Below the pieces are notes generated by a model. The model was not told where the DNA came from. It ran no database searches and saw only the letters and a program-made list of their open reading frames with translations. A program made the position numbers and the translations under genes. Below, one piece after another: positions 55,510-63,708 of a stretch of 64,000 nt of DNA (within the stretch, counting starts at the first letter, position 1; every line of letters starts with the position of its first letter). The stretch covers positions 187,087-251,086 of the forward strand of contig NZ_SIXF01000003.1 in the NCBI RefSeq assembly GCF_004310665.1, read 5' to 3'. Origin of the DNA: Pedobacter kyonggii. Lineage in GTDB: Bacteria; Bacteroidota; Bacteroidia; Sphingobacteriales; Sphingobacteriaceae.

Positions 55510-57642
55510 CTACTTGCCGGTTTTATTGAGATTATTAAAATAGTTTTGGTACAATGCCGAAGCTGGACCAGCACTTTGTGTTTGTGGTTTGGCCGATTCG
55601 GTATTGATCATTTTTTGTATGGCCTGTTGAACCAGATCAATATCGCTGATGATCAGTTTATTGTTGGTGCTTAATTTTCTTAAACTGCTTAGTGCATTTA
55701 AATAGGTAGAAGGATGATCGGCTGCAGCACCAATCATGTATTTTTCTGTTTCGCTGAGTAAGAACTGGTCTTGTTCGCTAAATTTTTTACCTGTTTTTCT
55801 GCTTTCCAACAGGGCGAGACTTATTTTTAAAGAAGCTGTCCTTTTTTCTTTTTGCTCAAACGACATTTTCTGTACTGGCTGGGTAATCTTATCCAGCTCA
55901 CCGCTTAAGCGTTTTTCGGGCTTTAATGCCGCTGTTTTTACGGTAGTTTTGGCCACGTAAGCCCGCGACTTTTGCTGCAGGTCTTTGAGCAATCTCAGCG
56001 CTTTATATTCGTAAGGTAATGCTTCCTGGGGTTTATAGGTTCTTAAACGAAGTTCAGCATTCCACATTTCAGTTAAAACGGCCTTTAATTGTGCCTTCAT
56101 TTCTGGTTCGAAGAAGGTAGCATCTTCAGCAATATCATGTTTATGGGCATATTTGTCCATAATGGTAGTCACATCACCAAATTTATCGCCCTCAGCTTTA
56201 TGCTCTGCATGTTCGTCGTGGTCATCATGATCACCGCCAATTTCGGTTTCGTTTTCTTCGCCCAAAAACTGGCCATACCGCAATCGCAACAGTTTCTGAT
56301 CGATTCCCAGATCGTTGCTTCTGGTTTTAAATGTCTGAGCAGATATTGATGATTGTTCTTTCAACAATTTCTCGGTATCGATAATAATCTGCCTTTCGCT
56401 TCTAAAATATTCTGGAACCAGGTTAACCCCATTGGTCATTCCTGCAAAACTCATTAATTCCGCGGTATCTACAATCGATACAAAGTAAACATCCGAGCGG
56501 CTCGATTGACCATGGTTATCCATCGCTTTGATGAAAAAGTAAAGTTCATCGCCTGGTTTCATGCCAAGGCTTTTTAAGTCAATCAGTTTACTTAGCGTGA
56601 GGTTCTTTTTGTTATCAAACCTGGTATTAAACGATAGTTTTTTTTCGGTAAAACTCACACCTTCACCTTTACCGCTGGCCATGGTTGCCGATATATAGGT
56701 GTCGTTGATGCCATAATCATCTGTAAGTGATACCTTCAGATTAATCTTTTGCGGCTGACCGATATCAATTGTTGTGTGCTGTTTGGGTTGCGTAATTTTA
56801 ATCGTAACGGGTAAATCAGGAATGATCTCGATCTGGTAGAGATCTGATTTTTTCCCGTCGAGGTCTAATTGATAAAATCCTGATTTATTGACGGTTTTGC
56901 TATAAGTCCACTGCGTATGTGATGCATTTAAGGCTTTTAATAAAACAATTTCGTTATCGTTGAAGATGATTTTCAATTTTTTAATACCAATGTTCGTTTC
57001 GATTTTCCAGTTTATTTTGGCACCGGTTTCGGCAGCAATGGTAAACTGTTTTTGTTTACGCTCAGCTTTTTGAGTGTAGGCAGGCGGAATGATGGTAGCA
57101 CTGAAATCGGAAATTTCTGCAGGAATATTTTCTTTGATTGCCGGAATTTGACTTGCCTTTTCGTGAAAATTTAAAGGTTCGCTTTTGAGCGAAGGGATTT
57201 GGGTAATACCAAAGCTGATTAACAATCCTACAAGAAGGATAATCAAGCCGAAATATAATTTCTTCACAGGTTCTTTTGGCTGTGAGAGGTGGGGGATTAT
57301 ATTTTCGATTTTATTGCGCTGCAGTTGTTGCAGCATAGACAATTCAGCCTGATTTTGAAGCAGCAGATCAGCACTTTCTTCTAGCTCAGGATATTGATTA
57401 TTTACAAATCTCGAAATATCATGGTCGCTTGTTTTCCAAATCGGTTTGCTGAATAAAAGAATAGCCAGAACAACAGGAAAAACCAGCGCAAAAAGCCATG
57501 GTGAAAAATGCAATAAGTACACTGCAATGGCCGATAAAACCAAAGCTATGGCTAAGGCAATCGCAACGGTGCCGATCAGGTAAAAGCTAATCCACTTTTT
57601 CCTGAGGTTACTGATCCAATGCTGTCCTTCAGCTTTTAACAT
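55510..57642 (-). CDS. DUF4175-family membrane protein with His/Asp-rich segment
   Basis: Protein of 710 residues with two adjacent transmembrane helices near the N-terminus (~22-75), a third near residues 130-150, and a large extracytoplasmic beta- and helix-rich region, as in DUF4175 proteins of Bat/MoxR operons. Residues ~466-490 are unusually rich in His, Asp and Glu (GGDHDDHDEHAEHKAEGD), a possible metal-binding loop. The start at 57642 (MLKAEGQHWIS) was preferred to the in-frame ATG at 57684, which would extend deep into the batA gene; it still overlaps batA by 14 bp. The function is unknown. Confidence 0.82.
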   Translation of the reverse strand: MLKAEGQHWISNLRKKWISFYLIGTVAIALAIALVLSAIAVYLLHFSPWLFALVFPVVLAILLFSKPIWKTSDHDISRFVNNQYPELEESADLLLQNQAELSMLQQLQRNKIENIIPHLSQPKEPVKKLYFGLIILLVGLLISFGITQIPSLKSEPLNFHEKASQIPAIKENIPAEISDFSATIIPPAYTQKAERKQKQFTIAAETGAKINWKIETNIGIKKLKIIFNDNEIVLLKALNASHTQWTYSKTVNKSGFYQLDLDGKKSDLYQIEIIPDLPVTIKITQPKQHTTIDIGQPQKINLKVSLTDDYGINDTYISATMASGKGEGVSFTEKKLSFNTRFDNKKNLTLSKLIDLKSLGMKPGDELYFFIKAMDNHGQSSRSDVYFVSIVDTAELMSFAGMTNGVNLVPEYFRSERQIIIDTEKLLKEQSSISAQTFKTRSNDLGIDQKLLRLRYGQFLGEENETEIGGDHDDHDEHAEHKAEGDKFGDVTTIMDKYAHKHDIAEDATFFEPEMKAQLKAVLTEMWNAELRLRTYKPQEALPYEYKALRLLKDLQQKSRAYVAKTTVKTAALKPEKRLSGELDKITQPVQKMSFEQKEKRTASLKISLALLESRKTGKKFSEQDQFLLSETEKYMIGAAADHPSTYLNALSSLRKLSTNNKLIISDIDLVQQAIQKMINTESAKPQTQSAGPASALYQNYFNNLNKTGK

Positions 57643-58999
57643 AATTCGGTTTTTGTCTGAATGATAAAATACGTTCGGTAACAAAAATCACTAAGGCAGC
57701 TATCCAAAATAAAGTTCCCAGCGCTTCGTTTTGCGTAGTTTTTATAGTCGATTCCGTTTTGCTGGACTGAAAGGCAGCATTTTGCCTGGATGATAAACGT
57801 CGCTGATCGTTAGGATGGTTCTCAAAGCCAAAATCAATCGCATTTTTATCTTGTATAACAATGGGCATTAGTGCCTTCACAAATACACCATCCCAAACCA
57901 ATTCGTTCCACTGCGGGTTAAACCGGCTATAAAAATGAAATGTATTTAGATTGTTTACCTTTTCGTTTGCTAAGATTGCATTTCCGAAAGCGTCAGTCCA
58001 TATTTTTTCCAATTGATTATTCGAAACAACCCTTTTGCTCAATTTAATTTGACGACCATCAACATTAATGGCAGATAGCGTAGCAATTACTTTCCCTTTT
58101 TCATATTGAAACAGGGTTCCATTTGGTGTAATTGACGATTTAAAAGTTGAAGTAACCGGATCATCAGATAGCCAGAAGCCAATGTCTGCTTTCCCGGAAG
58201 CAGGATTAATGATTATTTTTCGCTTCGTAAAGCTACCAATGGCCTTTAAAGCAGCAATGAGGTATTTGCCATCTGCAATTCCGGAAGCTTCGTGTATGGC
58301 GATGTTTATCGATGTCTCATCTCCTGAATTTAAAACTTCGTAAGTGGTATTGGATGGATTCGATTTTGCCTCGTATTTCTTCCCGGCATAGCTGGCAATC
58401 CAGCTGCTTAAAGTATCAGTTCGGTTTAATGGGATCCAATTCAACTTGTAGTTAAGGGTTGGCAGTTCATTGCCAAAACGGTTTAAGCGGTGATCGGCAA
58501 AAAAATAAACTTCAGTTCCTGATGGAACAAATTGATTAGCTGCATACAGCAGAGCTGTATAATTTAGGCTATTGCTCTGTTTTGTTTGATGATCAGCAGT
58601 ATCTTTTAAGGTTAATGGTTCAAAACCCACATTAAAATCATGAACTTCGTAACCCTGTTTTATTAATGAATCTATCGTTCTACTCTGCGTTTTAAAAACA
58701 TGTAGAAGCATTGCTTTATCAACCAAAATCCATCCGGTTTTATTTTTGCCCGAGATTATTTTTTTTATATAAGGTTGTGCCAGAAGAAATGCCAGTAGTG
58801 TCAAAAGCAAACAGCGTAGCAACAACAAAAGCCAATCATTAATTTTAAAGCTTTTTGAGCTTACCCTCGAACTTTCGCCCAGCAGTGCAATGCTGCCAAT
58901 CTTAAGTGTTTTGCCCTGTTTAACATTCCACAGGTGTATAATGAGCGGGATAATTAAGCCTGCCAGCGCCAGTAAACCTATGGGATATAAAAATTGCAC
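57629..58999 (-). CDS. BatA-like membrane protein (aerotolerance N-terminal domain)
   Basis: Protein of 456 residues beginning with the BatA N-terminal domain: a membrane helix LYPIGLLALAGLIIPLIIHL, a short cytoplasmic loop with a conserved Arg/Ser-rich stretch, and a second helix LLLLLRCLLLTLLAFLLAQP. The extracytoplasmic part (~90-420) shows only a weak von Willebrand-like character, with no clear MIDAS motif, and a last helix (TLFWIAALVIFVTERIL) ends it. It is 3 bp downstream of the DUF58 gene. In such operons it is thought to work with MoxR in envelope stress resistance. Confidence 0.85.
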   Translation of the reverse strand: MQFLYPIGLLALAGLIIPLIIHLWNVKQGKTLKIGSIALLGESSRVSSKSFKINDWLLLLLRCLLLTLLAFLLAQPYIKKIISGKNKTGWILVDKAMLLHVFKTQSRTIDSLIKQGYEVHDFNVGFEPLTLKDTADHQTKQSNSLNYTALLYAANQFVPSGTEVYFFADHRLNRFGNELPTLNYKLNWIPLNRTDTLSSWIASYAGKKYEAKSNPSNTTYEVLNSGDETSINIAIHEASGIADGKYLIAALKAIGSFTKRKIIINPASGKADIGFWLSDDPVTSTFKSSITPNGTLFQYEKGKVIATLSAINVDGRQIKLSKRVVSNNQLEKIWTDAFGNAILANEKVNNLNTFHFYSRFNPQWNELVWDGVFVKALMPIVIQDKNAIDFGFENHPNDQRRLSSRQNAAFQSSKTESTIKTTQNEALGTLFWIAALVIFVTERILSFRQKPNYVKS

Positions 59000-59002
59000 G
59001 GT

Positions 59003-59890
59003 TTAAATTCTAAGTTTACTTCTCTGTTTTAAAAAATCCCTTAATGCCTGATCTAGTGGTTCATCGGTCGTAATTGTCCGGTAAAAAATCCTTCTATCGA
59101 GCAATTTTATCCTGGTTTCTTCCAGGTAAGCATTAAGCTTGTTTTGATAATTGGTCCTTGCTTTGGTTTGATCAATCTGAATGGTTTCTCCTGTTTCCAG
59201 GTCTTCGAAAGTGCTGTAACCTTTAAAATCAAGATTCAGTTCGTTTCTTGATAACACATGAAAAACCACAATTTCGTGCCTTAAAGTATTCAACGTATCC
59301 AATAACTTGATAATTTCATCTTCTTTTTGATAAAGATCGGTGATGAAAATCAGCAGTTCGCGTTTTTGGGCACCGGCAAACAATTCTTTATAATGAACGG
59401 GTTTGGTGAATTCTCCATCGGGATTGATCTGCTCCAACTGGTAAAACAATCGGGCCAAATGCTGATAATCCTGCTTTGGGGTCATTGAAAAGATCCCTGA
59501 ATTTTTCAGCACATATAAACCAATGGCATCGCCCTGTAAATTGGCGAGGTAAGCTAAAGATGCACCAAGATATTTTGCATAATCTATTTTGGTAAAATCG
59601 CCATCACTATGGTTCATTGAGGCACTGGCATCTATTAATATGCGAACGGCAATATTCGTTTCCACCTCCGATTCGCGGATATAATAACGGTCGGAGCGGG
59701 CAAACATTTTCCAGTCGAGCGAGCGAAGGTCATCGCCAGGCTGGTAACTTCTATATTGACTAAACTCCAATCCCGGTCCCTTTACGGTACTTTTATTAAT
59801 GCCGTTCATAAAACCATCAATCGTCATTTTAGCCGATAGTGAAAGGTCTTTAATGGCCATCAATACTTTTGGATCGAGCAGTTTACTCAT
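59003..59890 (-). CDS. DUF58 domain protein (vWA-like)
   Basis: Soluble protein of 295 residues with the DUF58 hallmark GPGLEFSQYRSYQPGDDLRS followed by LDWKMFARSDRYYIRE. A vWA-like segment carries a DASASMNHSDG MIDAS-type motif. DUF58 proteins are usually encoded with MoxR AAA+ ATPases and probably serve as their metal-dependent adaptors. Its start overlaps the moxR stop by one base (TAATG). Confidence 0.93.
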   Translation of the reverse strand: MSKLLDPKVLMAIKDLSLSAKMTIDGFMNGINKSTVKGPGLEFSQYRSYQPGDDLRSLDWKMFARSDRYYIRESEVETNIAVRILIDASASMNHSDGDFTKIDYAKYLGASLAYLANLQGDAIGLYVLKNSGIFSMTPKQDYQHLARLFYQLEQINPDGEFTKPVHYKELFAGAQKRELLIFITDLYQKEDEIIKLLDTLNTLRHEIVVFHVLSRNELNLDFKGYSTFEDLETGETIQIDQTKARTNYQNKLNAYLEETRIKLLDRRIFYRTITTDEPLDQALRDFLKQRSKLRI

Positions 59891-60927
59891 TAAATATTCG
59901 CTTTTGGTTTCGAAATGGCTTTAATCAGTTCGTCTGTAACTTTATCCGACGAAACATTTTCGGCCTCAGCTTTAAAGTTCATCAATACCCGGTGTCGCAA
60001 TACCGGGTAAGCCATGGCCTGTAAATCTTCCATAATTACAGCGTACCTGCCTTTAAATAAGGCTCTTGCTTTTGCTGTTAATATTAAGGCTTGCCCGGCC
60101 CTTGGGCCTGCGCCCCAACGCACCCATTCTTTTACAAAATTTACAGTGGTGGTATCAGGTCGGGTGGCTCGGATGATTTCACTTACATAAGTAATTAAAT
60201 CATCGCTAATGCTTACTTCGCGGGTAATGGTCTGCAGTTCTTTGATTTCTTCTGCACCGATAATCGGGTTAATTACTGCTTTTTTACTACCCGTTGTGCT
60301 GCTTAAAATCTGAGTTTCTTCGGCTGCCGTTGGGTAACCGATTTTGATGTACAAAAGAAAGCGGTCTAATTGTGCTTCTGGTAGGGGGTAGGTTCCGGCC
60401 TGCTCAATTGGGTTTTGTGTAGCCAGAATAAAAAATGGCCGATCTAAAGTATATGTTTTTCCGCCATAAGTGACTTCAAATTCCTGCATGGCTTCTAGCA
60501 ATGCCGATTGTGTTTTCGGGGGCGTCCTGTTTACCTCGTCTGCCAGGATAATATTAGCAAACAGAGGGCCTTTATTAAATTTAAAAAAACGTTTTCCCGT
60601 TACGTGGTCTTCTTCCAGTATTTCGGTGCCCACAATATCGGTAGGCATTAAATCGGGCGTAAACTGGATTCTTCTAAAAGAAAGATCTAAAGCCTGAGAC
60701 ATTGTTCTTACCATTAAAGTTTTAGCCAAACCCGGTACACCTTCCAGTAAACAATGTCCGCCGGCCATTAAAGCGATCAGCATTTCTTCAATGATCACAT
60801 CCTGACCCACAATTACTTTTTGTATTTCGCTTTTTAAAAGGGAGATCTTATCGATCAATATTTTTAGGTTGCTTTCTGAACGCTCCAAAACGGTTGATTT
60901 TTTTAGTATAACGATATTGTGCTTCAA
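59890..60927 (-). CDS. MoxR family AAA+ ATPase
   Basis: Chaperone-like ATPase of 345 residues, first gene of the operon. Walker A is EGVPGLAKTLM, Walker B IILADEVNRTPPK, sensor 1 FFILATQNPIEQ, and the MoxR-type PEAQLDRFLLYI and RAGQALILTAKARALF are present. It is cytoplasmic. MoxR proteins are thought to remodel or insert metal into vWA-domain partners, which fits the DUF58 and BatA genes downstream. Divergent from it, 112 bp away, is the DUF4159 gene. Confidence 0.95.
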   Translation of the reverse strand: MKHNIVILKKSTVLERSESNLKILIDKISLLKSEIQKVIVGQDVIIEEMLIALMAGGHCLLEGVPGLAKTLMVRTMSQALDLSFRRIQFTPDLMPTDIVGTEILEEDHVTGKRFFKFNKGPLFANIILADEVNRTPPKTQSALLEAMQEFEVTYGGKTYTLDRPFFILATQNPIEQAGTYPLPEAQLDRFLLYIKIGYPTAAEETQILSSTTGSKKAVINPIIGAEEIKELQTITREVSISDDLITYVSEIIRATRPDTTTVNFVKEWVRWGAGPRAGQALILTAKARALFKGRYAVIMEDLQAMAYPVLRHRVLMNFKAEAENVSSDKVTDELIKAISKPKANI

Positions 60928-61039
60928 TATAGGGGATATTGATAGATAGTTTTAGCCTAGTAGAAAGAATATCAAAAAATTTACACGATAATTAGGATAA
61001 AAAAGCAGATTAATAAAAAATGAAGGTAATTTTAGGGTG

Positions 61040-61669
61040 ATGCAAAGAGCTAAATTTACATTTGCGAGATTAAAATATAATTCAGGCGATTGGGATACCG
61101 ATCAGCGCATGCCTTCTAACCTCTTAAATTCTCTTCTCGAGTATACAACCATTCCTTTGGATGAAGAAGAGAAAATTGTAGAGCTGAGCAGCCGCGATTT
61201 ATTTAAATATCCTTTCTGTTATTTAAGCGGGCATAAACTGGTTCAATTTAGTCAGCAAGAAGCTGTAAATTTTAAAACCTATGTACATAACGGGGGGTTC
61301 GTTTTTGTAGATGATTGCAATCATGATATTGATGGTTTATTTGCCCGTTCATTCGAAACACAGATGAGCAATTTATTTGGAGCGCAGGCTTTGAAGAAAA
61401 TCCCTAATAACCATGGTATTTATAGTTCTTTCTTCAAGTTTGAGAAAGGTCCGCCTACAACTTCTTTCGAATTAAACGGCTGGGGTGATGATCTGGTACA
61501 CGATTACCTGAAAGCAATTACCATTAACAATAGGATAGGGGTATTGTATAGCAATAAAGATTATGGCTGCGAGTGGGATTACGATTTCAGGAACAAACGT
61601 TTTTTAGCTGAAGACAATACCAAATTCGGGGTAAATATTATCCTGTATGCCATGGGCATAAACAGTTAA
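61040..61669 (+). CDS. DUF4159 domain protein
   Basis: Protein of 209 residues without a signal peptide. Features seen in DUF4159: FTFARLKYNSGDWDTDQRMP near the start, FVDDCNHDIDGLFARSF in the middle and VLYSNKDYGCEWDYDF towards the end; the fold is probably amidotransferase-like. DUF4159 genes are repeatedly found with MoxR/DUF58/BatA genes, which supports a link with the divergent operon. The ATG at 61040 is preferred to the GTG one codon earlier. The function is not known. Confidence 0.88.
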   Translation: MQRAKFTFARLKYNSGDWDTDQRMPSNLLNSLLEYTTIPLDEEEKIVELSSRDLFKYPFCYLSGHKLVQFSQQEAVNFKTYVHNGGFVFVDDCNHDIDGLFARSFETQMSNLFGAQALKKIPNNHGIYSSFFKFEKGPPTTSFELNGWGDDLVHDYLKAITINNRIGVLYSNKDYGCEWDYDFRNKRFLAEDNTKFGVNIILYAMGINS

Positions 61670-61703
61670 CAATTGGCAATTTCAGTTGGCTGTTTTTTTC
61701 GTG

Positions 61704-61779
61704 CTGTCAGATGTTACCATCTGACAGATTTAGAAAACTCATTGATTAAGTTTTAATCGCAGCAGATGGTAACATCTGC
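61704..61779. repeat. Pair of inverted hairpins sharing CAGATG-TTAC-CATCTG
   Basis: CTGTCAGATG/CATCTGACAG (61704-61713, 61718-61727, loop TTAC) is a perfect 10-bp palindromic hairpin. A second, GCAGATG/CATCTGC (61762-61768, 61773-61779, loop GTAA), carries the reverse complement of its core. They lie between the convergent ends of the DUF4159 and Lrp genes and may serve as a transcription end or represent a small mobile palindrome. Confidence 0.75.
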
Positions 61780-61808
61780 CGCCACACTTAAGTTGCTGAT
61801 TAACCAAT

Positions 61809-62276
61809 CTACAAAGTATACGCGGTTTCGGCTTTCGATTGATTCAATACCAAAAAGCTCTGGATATTTCCTACACAAGCCAGTGCGCCTATATTGTCTC
61901 TCAGGAAGTTATTGTAAGATACCATATCGGGCATGGCTACTTTGAGCATAAAATCGAAATGTCCGGTAAGATGATAACATTCCATTACTTCAGGGTATTT
62001 TTCCATTTCGGTCTTAAATGCCCTTACAATATCTTCCGAATGCGTGGTAAGTTGAATGTGCGGAAAGGCTATAAAATGCGACCTCAGTTTATCGATGTCT
62101 ACAATGGCAACTGTTGATTTGATGTAGCCATTTGACCGCAGTTTTTTAATGCGGTCTACAATATGGGTCATGCTTTTTCTAAGCTTGCCCGAAACTTCTT
62201 TATAGGTTAATAATCCATCACGTTGTAAAAGATTTAGGATTTCGATATCAGTCTGATCAACTTTTTGAGGTTGCAT
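61809..62276 (-). CDS. Lrp/AsnC family transcriptional regulator
   Basis: Regulator of 155 residues. The N-terminal winged HTH (TDIEILNLLQRDGLLTYKEV, KSMTHIVDRIKKLRSNGYI) is followed by an RAM ligand-binding domain (VMECYHLTGHFDFMLKVAMP, GNIQSFLVLNQ). These proteins form octamers and sense amino acids. It is divergent from serC across a 323-bp gap with two identical putative operators, so it probably controls itself and serine synthesis in response to an amino acid. Confidence 0.93.
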   Translation of the reverse strand: MQPQKVDQTDIEILNLLQRDGLLTYKEVSGKLRKSMTHIVDRIKKLRSNGYIKSTVAIVDIDKLRSHFIAFPHIQLTTHSEDIVRAFKTEMEKYPEVMECYHLTGHFDFMLKVAMPDMVSYNNFLRDNIGALACVGNIQSFLVLNQSKAETAYTL

Positions 62277-62280
62277 GTAA

Positions 62281-62294
62281 ATACTTAGTGTATA
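62281..62294. promoter_or_regulatory. Putative Lrp operator, site 1
   Basis: The 14-bp sequence ATACTTAGTGTATA starts 5 bp upstream of the lrp start codon. It has partial dyad symmetry (ATAC...GTAT, inner ACT-T-AGT) and recurs exactly at 62382-62395. The position over the start region suits autoregulation. Confidence 0.6.
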
Positions 62295-62381
62295 ATTGTT
62301 TCTTTTTTGTTCGCTTTTGTGCAGCCTAAAAATAGTTAAAATAAGGTATATTTATATAATTTATTATCGTTATTTAAAAAC

Positions 62382-62395
62382 ATACTTAGTGTATA
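62382..62395. promoter_or_regulatory. Putative Lrp operator, site 2
   Basis: Exact second copy of ATACTTAGTGTATA, 101 bp from site 1 in the same orientation. That is close to a whole number of helical turns, so one regulator octamer could bridge both. It is about 205 bp upstream of the serC start. Confidence 0.6.
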
Positions 62396-62494
62396 TATTA
62401 CAATAATAGTGAGAATTATGAAGTTTAAATAAAAATTATATTCTGTCAGCTTATTTTTCTGATATGCTAAACCAAATTTTTAGGATGTTTAGGG

Positions 62495-62520
62495 TTTGAT
62501 AAAAAATAATTTTTATCAAA
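62495..62520. promoter_or_regulatory. Inverted repeat upstream of serC
   Basis: A perfect 11-bp AT-rich inverted repeat (TTTGATAAAAA at 62495-62505, complement at 62510-62520, 4-nt loop) lies 80 bp before the serC start. It could be an operator or a leader hairpin; its A/T content makes it a weak RNA stem. Confidence 0.4.
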
Positions 62521-62599
62521 AAAATAAGTTGTTGCGGTATAATTTGCTTAACTACTGATCTTTACGCTGTAATTAATTTAACCGAATATTATTCTTCTC

Positions 62600-63697
62600 A
62601 TGCATAAAAAACACAATTTCGGTGCCGGGCCATGCATATTGCCGTCATCTGTAATGGAACAAGCTGCTCAGGCCGTAATCAATTGGGGAGGGATGGGTTT
62701 ATCTATTTTAGAAGTTTCTCATCGATCGCCAGAATTTGAAGATGTAGTACTTAAAACCCAGCTTTTGGTGCGCGAGTTATTGTCTGTTCCAGATCACTAT
62801 TCAGTACTTTTTTTGCAGGGTGGGGCCAGTACACAATTTGCTATGGTTCCTATGAATTTTTTGAGTGCAGGAAAAAAAGCCGCTTATCTTGATACCGGTT
62901 ATTTTGCACAAAAAGCCATTAAAGAGGCCAAATTGTTTGGCGAAGTGGAGCTAGTTGCTTCTTCGAAAGATAAAGATTACGCCTATATCCCAGTTGGTTT
63001 TAATAACGATAAGCATGCAGCATACCTGCATTGTACTTCAAATAATACGATTGAGGGGACAGAAATATTTGATTTCTCTACTGCCGGCGCACCGTTGATA
63101 TGCGATATGTCATCAGATATTTTTTCCAGAAAAATTAACATCACCGATTTTGATCTTATTTATGCAGGTGCGCAAAAGAATATGGGACCGGCTGGGATGA
63201 CACTTGTTATTGCTAAAAATGAATTTCTTGATCAGGCAAAAAAGGAAATCCCATCAATGTTGGATTATCGGGTATTCCGCGATAATATGAGCATGTACAA
63301 TACACCGCCGGTTTTTTCTATTTATGTGGCCATGCTTAATTTATTGTGGCTGAAAGATCAGGGTGGTGTTAGTGGAATAGAACAAAGAAATATAGAAAAA
63401 GCAAAATTATTATATGCCGAAATAGACAGGAATCCGCTTTTTTACGGTACGGCCGATGTTGAGCATCGCTCTCGAATGAACGTTACTTTCTTAGCCATTA
63501 ATAAAGAGGTAGAGACCGGGTTCTTAAAATTTGCAGCAGATATGGGAATTGTAGGCATAAAAGGTTATAGAACAGTTGGTGGATTTAGGGCTTCACTTTA
63601 CAATGCGCTTCCATTATCAAGTGTTGAGGTATTGGTAAATGCAATGGCCAGTTTTGAAAAAATATACAGTGATAAAACAGTTCTTGAACTCGAATAA
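62600..63697 (+). CDS. serC: Phosphoserine aminotransferase
   Basis: PLP-dependent class V aminotransferase, 365 residues, close to the usual SerC length. It converts 3-phosphohydroxypyruvate and glutamate to phosphoserine, and also serves pyridoxal phosphate synthesis in many bacteria. Evidence: N-terminal NFGAGPCILPSSVMEQA, GLSILEVSHRSPEFE, FLQGGASTQFAMVPMN, and the PLP lysine Lys193 in YAGAQKNMGPAG. C-terminal GGFRASLYNALPLSSVEVLV is typical. It is followed 11 bp later by a DUF1015 gene; in relatives serA often lies in the same operon, but here it does not come directly next. Confidence 0.96.
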   Translation: MHKKHNFGAGPCILPSSVMEQAAQAVINWGGMGLSILEVSHRSPEFEDVVLKTQLLVRELLSVPDHYSVLFLQGGASTQFAMVPMNFLSAGKKAAYLDTGYFAQKAIKEAKLFGEVELVASSKDKDYAYIPVGFNNDKHAAYLHCTSNNTIEGTEIFDFSTAGAPLICDMSSDIFSRKINITDFDLIYAGAQKNMGPAGMTLVIAKNEFLDQAKKEIPSMLDYRVFRDNMSMYNTPPVFSIYVAMLNLLWLKDQGGVSGIEQRNIEKAKLLYAEIDRNPLFYGTADVEHRSRMNVTFLAINKEVETGFLKFAADMGIVGIKGYRTVGGFRASLYNALPLSSVEVLVNAMASFEKIYSDKTVLELE

Positions 63698-63708
63698 TCC
63701 GTTAAACG

